Of a stretch of DNA of 64,000 nucleotides, positions 31,567 to 43,500 are shown piece by piece; position 1 is the stretch's first letter; every line of letters starts with the position of its first letter. Location: contig NC_090022.1 in the NCBI RefSeq assembly GCF_037176765.1, positions 49,849,209 to 49,913,208 on the forward strand. Direction: 5' to 3'. Source of the stretch: Anolis sagrei. Taxonomy: Eukaryota > Chordata > Lepidosauria > Squamata > Anolidae. The position numbers were made by a program, and so were the translations under genes. The notes below the pieces were generated by a model. The model saw nothing but the letters and a program-made list of their open reading frames with translations. It did no database searches and was not told the DNA's origin.

Positions 31567-34500
31567 CTAAAATAATCAAAATTAGCATGTTAAACTCTGC
31601 ATGGATTTTTCAATTGAGAAGGTCAGCAAGATTAATTTTGGACCTTCTGAAAATCACATTTACCTGCTATTTTATACTGGAAGAAGACAGTATTTTTATT
31701 ATGGATCTAAACGATACTTCAAAAAACTCCCATTCAAGCTAGCTGCAGAGAATCACAATTAGTAACATTGGCCTAGTTCCAATTTAACAAAGCAAATTTA
31801 CAGGGTTAATAAAGGATATGTTTAAAAAGGTAATCTATTAATTGGCAGATCCAATGGTACTAAAGTATTCTGCCAAATAGTATATTTGGACTCTTGTATT
31901 CCATACAATCTTAACTCAAGAAATTAGGCAAAGCTGTTTTCCTTTGGGAGAAATAAAAAAGTAAAGACAGTGAGGGGATCCTATTATCAATATATGGGAC
32001 CAATTTGTAGTTTGAAAAAAAAGGAATATTAAATGGTGTAGAGTTTATCAAACTATGAGAGGATAGGGAGAATGAGTAAAGATTTATTTCTATGCATCAC
32101 TATACCAAAACTGAAATGGGCCTATTCAGACTCAGTTATAGTATAATAAACCAAATTTTACTGAAATCAAGGACAAATCTTATGCCCGAGTCTCATTTCT
32201 TTCCTCCTCTCTGCAAGGCTGAGTTAAACAAATCATTGGTTACATCTTCTATTGAACTGGTATTGGTTTCAAAGTACAAATCAGATCCTGAACTTGACTT
32301 GATTCAAAACTCTGACCTCACAAGGCAAAGAACCAATGCACAAATGCGTCCTGACTTTAGAAGATAAAGGCAACATTTAAACTGCTTTGGCACTCACTTT
32401 GTTGTCTCCTCCAGAAACTGCAAGAATATTAGCAGTAATAGACCAGCTAACATGCCAGACTACGTCATTGAATTTATGTAACAATTTTGGTGACCATGAG
32501 TTTCCTGAGGCATCGTCACACATCCAGATAAACACTCTGCCGTCCTAGGAAAAAGCAAACAGAACATTATGGACAACGGAGATCTTACTTTCAGCACTAT
32601 GTGTTTTCTTTTTTGTGTGAAGAGCAACTTGAGAAACTGCAAGTCGCTTCTGGTGTGAGACAGAATTGGCTACCTGCAAAGGTGTAGCAAAACAATAGCA
32701 TATTTTTTGCTTCTAAGATATCAAAGATGTGAAATCTATTCAAACCAGCCTTTAAACAAGGCAATCTCTCCCTGCCTGGTTGTTTTTTATTGTTAACTGC
32801 CTTTAAGTGGATCTTGCCTTGTGGTGACCTTATGAGTAGAGCTCTAAGCCACAGTAACAGTAATACGTCCTGCAGGCTTCCTCAACTGTCCATTTGGAAT
32901 GTGGTCTTCCTCTTTTCCAACTGACTCTGCCTTACCAAGCATGCTTCTTGTCTTTTGTAGCTATTAATGTATTTGAGTCCAGACCTGATTTGTTCTAGGA
33001 CCCACTTATTTGTCTGCTTTGCAGCACACAGCATCCCTATAACTCTTCTCCAGAACCACACTTCAAATGAGTTGATTTTGCATGACCTCGTTTGCCAACT
33101 TGCAATATTTGTTTGTATTCGGTCCTAACAGCAACCTGTCATTGCATTTGTACTATTCAGGTTTCCAACAGACAAATGTAGATCTAAAATTGAATAGGTT
33201 TTGACTGGACTGCTTTAGATTCCAGTTGATGGATTATATATCTGAATGACCATCCCTTCCTGTGGCTGGGAAACTGACACTATTTTTGTACTCTCCATTG
33301 TACTCTTGTTACACTACTCTGACAATCTTTTTTAAAATCTATTATATTATTTTTTCAATAACAGAAATATCACACTGTGTTGTGCAATTTTTGTTCCTAG
33401 GTTATAAAGGTCATGTCCTAATTGGTTATACAGTAGAGTTTCACTTATCCAACCTTCACTCATCCAACATTCTGTATTATCCAACACAATCTGCCTCCCG
33501 CCCAGATCCACAGCTGTTTCAATACACTGCGATGTTTTGGTGCTAAATTACTACATAGCGTTGCTGTGTATTGAACTGTTTTTTCTGTTGATTGGTTGTA
33601 AAACATGATGTTTTGGCGCTTAATTTGTAAAGCCCTAACGTAATTTAACTGGTTTTTCCTTAATCCCTCCTTATTATGCAACATTTTCACTTATCCAACC
33701 TTCTGCCAACCCATTTATGTTGGATAAACAAGACTCTACTGTACATAAAAACATGGAAGACAGTTTATTAAACTGCATGAACTTTGTTTTTGCGGGACAT
33801 CCTGCAGCACATTTTGCTATAGTTTTTCAATGAATATCTCAGAGTCTCAACCAATTTAACATAGTTTGTGGCAGTCACAAAAGCAAAGCTTCTGGAGTAT
33901 AACAACTACCTTCAAAGTAAGTACCGCATAATGAAACTTTTAGCATGTTTGAATTGGCTTTTTGTCAATTGTAGAGCCACTGAAACTAGCAGAGTATACA
34001 TGTATGGAAGCCAAAGATGTAAAATCTATTTTATTAATATTACCAGTGGCATGACTCCCCTGTAAGAATCAACAAGAGTCTAGCAGAAATACTTCAGCAA
34101 AAATTGTTGTTTCATTTTTTCTCTCTCTTTAGGAATTTGATTTGTACCTGTGAGCAGCTGGCAATAGTGCTTGTTGGCAAACCTATGGAGGGAGCCCAGG
34201 CCACATCTCTGACCCAATCACTGTGAGCTTCTAGTTTCTGCTCTTCTTTCCACTGACCATCTTCTTCTCTGGAAGGATTGTGAAAAAGAGATGCGTTGAA
34301 AAAGTGTTCCTGACACTGACTCTGTTGCAAGAAAGGGAATTGTTTTCTTTTAAAAGAAAAGGAGGAGAGCTGGGACTGCAATCCAACCATTACAAAGAAC
34401 AACCTGGTTTTTATGGCAAAGATTCTTAACTTCATTTGCAATTACGCATAGCAGGACTACTTAGAATGAATTCAATTTCCATTTTGAAGAGTAGTTAGCC

Positions 34501-37475
34501 ACAGCTTATTTAAAGCTTCTTGGGGATATTGTAGTTGTTTTTGTAGAAATCTAAAGAACAAGGCTTTGAAATGTCATGGAGTGGAGAATAGAAAGGAGAA
34601 CCTACTGCAAATGCAAAACTTCCTTGTCAGAGGCTTGCACAATAATCACCACCTTTTAAGTGGTTGAATTCCTTCAAGGATGTGAGAGCAAGCCTGAGAA
34701 GAGGGTAAGCATAAGGTAGGCTTCCTTTCTTTTATGGGAAGCAAAAAGAAAAAAATCTCAGAATGTAAGGCAGTGCAGTGCCATAGACAGAGCGTAGGAT
34801 GGGACCTGAGAGGAAGAGATCGCAAAACTCAGAATGACTTCTTGAAGTGAAGAGGCATGGCAACCACTCCGAGCTCACTGAAGCAAAAGTGGGAGATAAA
34901 GATAACTAATAAAGAAAACAGTAATTACTTACTTCCAAATCTTGATGAGGTTATCACAGCCACCAGAAGCAAAACGCTTAATATAATTTGGTTTTTGGCT
35001 TGATGGCTGGTCTATGAGGCTTCCTGGCACAACAGCAGGGGCCCAGCTAACAGCATTGCAGCCAATCTAGGAAAGATGGCACATGTATGCAGCTGCTTAT
35101 TGTTTACAGACAAAGGAACACCTACATTTCATTCTTGAACATCTACTAGCCAAATGCAGTAAAAGTTTAAGAAGTCACATACTAAGCATTTCCTCTCTTA
35201 CAGAATCATTGAGTTAGAAGAGACCTTGTGGGCCACCCAGTCCAGCCCCCTGCCAAGAGGCAGGAAAATCGCATTCAAAGCACTCCTGACAGATGGCCAT
35301 CCAGCTTCTGTTTAAAAGCATCTAAAAAAGGAGCCTCCACCACACTCCAGGGCAGAGAGTTCCACTGCTGAACAGCTCTCACGGTTAGGAAGATCTTCCT
35401 CATGTTCAGGTGGAATCTCCTTCCCTGTAGTTTGAAGCCATTGTTCCGCATCCTACTCTCCAGGGCAGCAGAAAAAAAGCCTCCTCCCTATGACATTCCC
35501 TCATATATTATTACATGGCCATCATGTCCCCTCTCACAAGAAGTTCCAAATAGCAGAATGCCAAATACAACAGTATAATCAATTCCTTTGTTTCTAGCAA
35601 ATGCCATGCCTTCTATATCCAAAACAAAGCCATCTATACACATACAAACATACATATATGTGGAGAAAATCACATTTAGAAGTGGAAATTCCTTACAGCA
35701 GTGCAATGACGATTGATTTTGTTCAGTGTCTATGGACTATTAGGACCGAGGAGAAGAGAAGCGAATATCCTGAACAGAAGCAGTCCACTGTCATTATATT
35801 AACCTATTTTGTTAATACATTATATATCTATTTTGTGTTGAACAGAATGCTATTACTCAAGGCTGGAAAATTCTTAAACCCTCAGCTATTTGTCTTGATC
35901 TTTAAAACTTTGAGGTAGGTAGCTTGGATTATCTTGTGTCACTCACAGTTAGCTTAAAAGTAAGAAGAGAGAAAGTGTACTGATGGTTCTCTGGCTGTAA
36001 CTGCAAACCTGGGGCTAAGCAGGGCAATGTCAATATGAATAATGCATATATATGCTGATCTGTGCTTTTTTAGAAGGAAGCAAATAAGTACACTGTTCAA
36101 ATGTTATTTTTATGGAAGTATGAAATGAAACTACCTTTCTCTCACCTTCAATTCCAAATCAAAATAAAGAAAACTAGGAGGTCATTTGTGTGGGAGACAC
36201 AAATCATAGACTTGTTCCAAAACTAAGACTTGGAACAAAGGGCCTCTCATTTGTTAGTTCTCTGCGTGCAAACTCTTCTTCCTAAACATTTTGCACCTGA
36301 CGCCAATTGATGGGTCTTGAGGTTCTTGTTTAATGGGAAGGGTAATCATGGAACCAGATCCCACGTTGCTTTACAGTAGCAAACCTTTTAATCTCCAACG
36401 AACCCAGCATCATGTTTCCACAATGCCCAGACAAACACCCATCCACAGCTTCCAACAAGCAAAGAATCTCCCAGTTATACATCCAGCAATGGAAACTGCC
36501 ATTGTCACAGGTATTGCAAAATGAAAATGTACTCACTGTGTGTGCATTGCTGATTTTTTTAATCTCCCACTGTCCGTCACCAGTGTAGCTCAGCAGAGAG
36601 ATGGCTCCATCCGAACTGCCACAAGCAAGGATCAGCCCAAAGTCTTGTGGGGCCCAGCACACAGAGTTCACTGAGAAAATGCAAAGAATGTGGTCAGATT
36701 ATTGTGCAGACACAGCAAAAATCAAGGGAAAATCATCTGCTCTCTGCCCTTAAGAGATATAAGAGATGCAACAGACAGCACCAGATAAAACTGTTCATGT
36801 GGGAAGTCATTTGCACTATGCCAATGGGTTTTAATTTCCCAACTGCAAAGCATTAGGAATTTTACATGGCACAAGTGCAGATTGCTTTAACACACATGAT
36901 GGTACAGCAACTGTTGACTGCAGTGCTGTTCTAACATTTTAACATTAGCAGTGAATTGTGCAACAATGCTTATCATATCCACAAATTCTGGTGGTTGGCA
37001 GCATAATTAGTAACTAAGAAAACACCAGGAGTTATGAACTGGAAGTGTTAGTACAGTTTTAGTAAAGAGATGCAGAAACAAAGATTTATTATGTGCAAGA
37101 ATAGTTTGAGGCCACATTATTGGATTTTGATTTTTTTTTTTTTGTTCCAGTGTGCCTTCCCAGAATAATGAATCCTCAGCACTTATCCTCTAAAGCACTT
37201 TATATCGATTTAGGTCTGTTTGTATGTCTCCACTACGCCCACTTCCTTATCTCGTCCATGACCAACATCATTTTAAATTTTTAATTACATTTGGCCCAGC
37301 CATAGATTTTAAAGTGTCCTGTACTATTGTCAATGCTTATGTTATTGTCTATGTGATTTATTTTTATTGCATGTATTGTTATTGTTATTGCTTGTATTGT
37401 TGTATTGCGGGCTCGGCCTCATGTAAGCCGCACCGAGTCCCCTGGGGAGATGGTAGCGGGGTATAAATAAAGTTT

Positions 37476-37526
<51 letters not shown>

Positions 37527-40500
37527 TTGTTCCACTATATGCTCTTCACAAAAAACAAATGCCTCAAAACTTCCATCTTTGTTATGCATTTCAATTACTA
37601 AAACTCAGCTGAAATACTTAATGCAATGTTTCAAAACTTCAATATAATTCTGAAAAATGCAATGTTTTTGAAAAAAGTCAATACATTTGATTGAACAAAA
37701 TCACGAATCAATATATGGGGATTACAATTAAGCTGTAGAGAGGTATTAAACTGCTCTGCCCAACTAGCTGGCACTGGGACAATCCACACCTGATGAATCG
37801 TGTCCTGTGTATTCATAGGTCTTTTCCCATGTACCATTCTCCTCTTTCCAGATAATAACTTTCCGGTCATAGGAACAGGAAGCCAGGATGTTTCCATACA
37901 TGGGATGAGCCCAAGCTACCTGCCACACAGGGCCTTCGTGCCTATCAAATAAATAAAAACAACAGAAAAGATAGGTTATAGGTTAGCAACATTTTCCTTC
38001 CTTAGTTATTAAACATGGAGAGCATTTTGAAAAAAAATCATGAAAATGTCATATGATCAATACAGAGCACAAAAGTTTATTTATGTATTCTAAAATATCA
38101 AAATAAAAGACAGAAACCAATATGATTTCTGTCTTTTATTTTGATATTTTAATAAACTGCTTTGTGACAGAAGGGTATGTATAACAGCCCCTTGAACAGA
38201 CTAGTGACGACAATTATTTTGAGTTCTCAATCCCCTGATCAAAAAGGTCACAGCATGTGCCAACTATAATGTCATGGGCAAAGCAAAATCTACAGAAAGA
38301 GGACTGATGGCAGTAGTAGGGAGCAACTCTGAGAAACCCTTAAGTCCCCCCCCCCCCCTGCATAAAAAGCAGTTTTCTAATGAAGGATGGTTTTCATTAT
38401 GTCTTATATCAAGTCTCTGATGCTCTTGCAATTAAACTGTTCCCTCTCATCATTTTCTTTGCCCCAACCACTGTCTCAATACACTGTATTCAAAAATTGC
38501 TCTCTCCTGCTCTGTAAATTGGGAGATTTATAAATTAAGACAGAGCAATTTAAACCGTATTTCAGTCAACCAGAATTTGTATTTTCGATAAATAGTTTTA
38601 AAAGAAGAAACTGCCAAGTAAAGATGATAGTATCTCACCCTCTTAAGTCAGCTATGAGAATTTGCCCTCCGTTCCGCACATCAAATATTTTAACTGATCT
38701 GTCTGAGGAGCATGTTGCCAACCGGGTGCCATAATAATCCATTTGAGCATCATGCTGGGAAGCAATAAAAAAAGTTTTCATGGTCATCTACCAACTTAGG
38801 TTTCATTAAAACAATAGATTTTTAAAAAAAACCTTGAACAACTAAAACCAATAAAAGAATGAAAAAATTGATCACAGAGCATTTTGCTGGGGGGGGGGGG
38901 GGGACACCACTGTTAACATACTATTCCAAAAACACAGGCAAAACATCACTAGAGCCTCAAATCGGGAGGGGGGGGGAATCTGCTGCATCTTCTATTTTGA
39001 ACAGGCAAAAGTTACCAGGTCCCTTTTTTGTTGACATTAAGTATTTTAGAGTTATCTGGAAAGTCATGTCAGTTCTTTTTTGAAATAATAATAAAAATAA
39101 CACTATAAATCACAATATTAAATATTATTTTGGATATATTTTGATGCAATCTGGCAAGGCAGATAGTTAACAAGAAAGAGGACTATACAAGATTGACAAA
39201 TTACTTCCTACTTTATGAAGAAAATAAGTAAGACATTTCTAAAACATGTATATTTAGAATACAGTGTAAATGCATTAAAGTGTAAGAAGAAACTACATGC
39301 AACCTTAAAATGATCCCACAGACTCACTGTTGCTTCCTTTCTCATTTCACCATTGAAAAGAGTACTCAGCAAGTAGTAGTTTTCTTTCAATCTAATTAAA
39401 ATTGAATTCCTCACACTTTTTTTCAGGAGGAACGGGGGAAAATTTCAAAAGTAGCACATACTTACTATCATATCCTCATGGGAAGTGTCTACTGTGTTAA
39501 TTACGGACACCTAATGAGAAAAATACATAGTCAGAAATGATAAAGACGTGAACGGATTTTTACCCTACATTTCAAAATCAAGCATCAAAATATGTATAAT
39601 CGCTTGCTTCAAGATTTGAAGCAATCATTAGTGCATACAATGAAAGTGATTTAGATTATCTTGCTCCCTTCTGTACTTCAAATAGTGTCCTCAGCCAACA
39701 CATGAATCTGTACTAACATAATGATTGTAACTGGTGCAGCGAATTAAAACTTACAGCTCTTTGGCTGCTTGTACTTCCAAAATATATGAGGAAATAAATT
39801 TTGCATGAACCTATAAGTGTCACCCATTTTCTCCTTTATACCCAGATGGCCAGGGTTAGATAAGACTTTGAAGCAAATATCGGTTTGTGTGTTTGAGTAT
39901 GTGCCTCCAATTCACCTGTCGACTTTCATAAAGCAAGAAGTACACAGAGATGGTTTATTTTATTTATTTATTTATTGTATTTGTATTATTATTTATTTAT
40001 TTATTTATTTATTTCTTGCATTTATTGACCGCCCCTCTCAGCCCGGAGGCGACTCGGGGCGGTGAACAACAACAACAAGAAGACAATGTACAGTGAATAA
40101 AGACGATACAAACCAGACAGATACAACATAACATATACTTATACTAAAAATCCGCTTCGTCAAGTCCTGGGGTCATAGCCGAAATTCGTAGTCCTAGTTC
40201 ATTCCATTGTCAATTTAACTACACTCAATTGAAGGCCTGCTCGAAGAGCCATGTTTTTAGGCCCCTACGAAAGGCCATCAAGGAGGGCGCCTGTCTAACT
40301 TCAGCAGGGAGGGTGTTCCACAGCCGGGGGGCCACCACCGAGAAGGCCCGCTCCCTCGTCCCCGCCAGACGTGCCTGTGAGGCAGGCGGGACCGAGAGAA
40401 GGGCCTCCCCGGATGATCTCAAGGCCCTCGTGGGCTCGTAGGCCGAGATGCGGTCTGCAAGGTATTTTGGGCCGGAACCGTTTAGGGCTTTGTAGGATAA

Positions 40501-43500
40501 CACCAGCACCTTAAATTGGGCCCGGTAGCAAATCGGCAGCCAGTGGAGCTGGGACAGCAGAGGCGTTGTATGCTCTCTGCGTCCAGCTCCCGTTAACAAC
40601 ATGGCTGCCGCGCGCTGGACTAGCTGAAGCTTCCGGGCCGTCTTCAAGGGCAGCCCCACGTAGAGAGCGTTGCAGTAGTCGAGGCGGGATGTGACCAAAG
40701 CGTGTACCACCGTGGCCAAGTCAGACTTCCCAAGATACGGGCGCAGCTGGCGCACGAGCCGAAGCTGTGCAAATGCTCCCCTGGTCACCGCTGAAACCTG
40801 AGACTCCAGGCTCAGCGATGAGTCCAGGGTCACACCCAAGCTGCGAACCTGCGCCTTCAAGGGGAGTGCGACCCCGTCCAGCACAGGCTGTAACCCTATA
40901 CCCTGTTCGGCCTTGCGACTGACCAGGAGTACCTCTGTCTTGTCTGGATTTAATTTCAGTTTGTTCGCCCTCATCCAGACCATTACAGCGGCCAGGCACC
41001 GGTTCAGGACTTCGACGGCCTCCTTAGTAGCAGGTGGGAAGGAGTGACAGAGTTGGACATCATCTGCGTACAGATGACACCGCACCCCGAAACTCCGGAT
41101 GATCTCACCCAGCGGCTTCATGTAGATGTTAAACAGCATGGGGGACAAGATGGAACCCTGAGGAACGCCACAGGTCAACGGCTGCGGCGTTGAACAGGAG
41201 TCCCCCAGTAACACCTTCTGAGTGCGACCCTCCAGAAATGACCGGAGCCACTGCAGAGCAGTGCCCCCAAGACCCATCTCTGCAAGGCGTCCCAGAAGAA
41301 TACCGTGGTCGACGGTATCGAAGGCCGCTGAGAGGTCCAGGAGCACCAACAGGGACACACTCCCCCTGTCTAGCTCCCGGCGCAGATCATCCACTAAGGC
41401 GACCAAGACCGTCTCGGTACCATGTCCCGGTCTGAAACCAGACTGTGCCGGATCCAGATAATCCGTGTCTCCCAAGAATACCTGGAGTTGTGAGGCCACC
41501 ACGCTTTCCATGACTTTGCCCAAAAAGGGAAGATTGGAAACAGGCCGAAAGTTGTCCAATTTAGTGGGGTCAAGTGATGGTTTCTTCAACAGCGGCTTTA
41601 TAACAGCCTGTTTTAGGCTCGCTGGAATCTTGCCTTCCCGAAGGGAGGCATTAACCACCACCGTTACCCACTCGGCCAATCCCCCTCTGGCCTCCTTAAG
41701 AAGCCAGGATGGGCAGGGGTCTAGGATGGACGTGGTGGGTCTCATTCCTCCAAGTATCTTGTCCACATCCTCGGGTTTCACAAACTGAAAAGAATCCAAC
41801 AAACACTGACAAGCAGGTGCTTGAGTCACATCCACAGAGACTGCATCCAATGTGGCGTCCAGCCCAGAACGGATCAAAGCGACTTTGTCTGCAAAGAACC
41901 GAGCAAATGCTTCACAGCGCGCTGCCGAGTTGTCGGGGCTCCCACCCATGGGGGGAGTTAAAAGACCTCTGACAACCCGGAACAACTCCGCCGGACGGTT
42001 TTTTGCAGACGCAATAGTGGCCGCAAAGAAAGTTTTCTTTGCGGCTTTTATTGCCGCGGCATATGCCCTCAAAAAGGACACAAACCGTGTTCGGTTTGAC
42101 TCGCTTGGGACCGATCGCCACACGCTCTCTAGAACCCTCTTCCTTCGCTTCATCGCTGCCAGCTCCTCGGTGAACCAAGGGGCTGGTTTAGCTCGGTTAC
42201 TTGAGAGGGGACGTTCCGGAGCGATCTTGTCAATAGCCCTGGTCATCTCCCCATTCCAGAGAGCGACCAAGGCCTCGACATTATCACCTACCGCGGCGGC
42301 GGGAAACTCCCCAAGAGCCATCAGGAATCCGTCCGGATCCATAAGCCTCCTGGGGCGGACCATCTTAATGGGTCCTCCACCCTTGCGGAGGTTCGGGGGC
42401 GCAGTGAGCCTAAATCTAATCAGGAAGTGGTCGGTCCATGGCAACGGAGAGATGGACAACTCCTCCACACCGCCACCCTGCTCCCATCCCTGGCAGAAAA
42501 CCAAGTCCAATGTGTGTCCAGCACAGTGAGTGGGGCCAGTTATTTGTTGGGACAGCCCCATGGTTGCCATGGCAGACATGAAGTCCTGAGCCGCACCTGT
42601 GAGGGTTGCCTCGGCGTGGATGTTGAAGTCCCCCAGCACAAGGAGCCGTTGGGACTCCACCGCCAAGCTCGAGACCACCCCCGCTAGCTCAGGTAGGGAG
42701 ACTGTAGTGCAGCGAGGTGGACGGTACACTAGCAGAATCCCTATTCTGTCCCGGTCACCCACCCTCAGGTGGACGCATTCAAAATTTGTGGTCTGCGGGA
42801 TGGGGCTCCTGGTTAGATGGATGGAATCTCTGTAGACCACTGCGACCCCGCCTCCCCGTCCTCCGGCTCTAGGTTGGTGTTGCACGGAGAAACCTGGAGG
42901 ACAAAGCTGGGAGAGATTTACGCCCCCCGCTTCATCCAGCCAGGTCTCCGTGATGCACGCCAGGTCTGCCCGCTCCTCCAGGATTAAGTCCTGAATCCAA
43001 GTTGTTTTTCCGTTGACAGACCTGGCGTTCAACAACACCACCTTCAAGCCAGAGGGCCCGCTCACCTGGTTACACCAATTTACCTTAGGAGACCTATTGG
43101 GAATAGTTAATTTAGGAAAGCGGTCCGAATTAGGCCGAATTCGGGGTCTCCTTCTCCCGCATCTCCTCCTTCCCACCACGACCTCTATGGGGGCCCCTCG
43201 GCTAGTGGAACACCTCCCTCCCTCCATGCCGCAGTTATGAGCCATAAGGATATTTCCTCCTATGCTTGTTGTTAAGCTTATTAGTTCTTGCCAGCATCCC
43301 CCCTCCCCCTCCTCCCCCCTCCCCACCACACTCTCAATCCCAGGTTCCGGGCCACCTCCTCTTCCGCCCCCTCCGCCACAGCAGAGCAACGTAAGCAGTA
43401 TCCAGAGGGGGGCAGGGGACCACATGGGTGGCGACGATTCAGATGGTGGTATCGATATAGCCAGTTCTTAAAGTGCAAAATATCGTCAGGTCTTAAAGTG

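Noticed and set aside
41852-42529. 225-codon plus-strand frame
   Set aside because: Antisense shadow of the L2 polymerase ORF, caused by GC-rich codon use.
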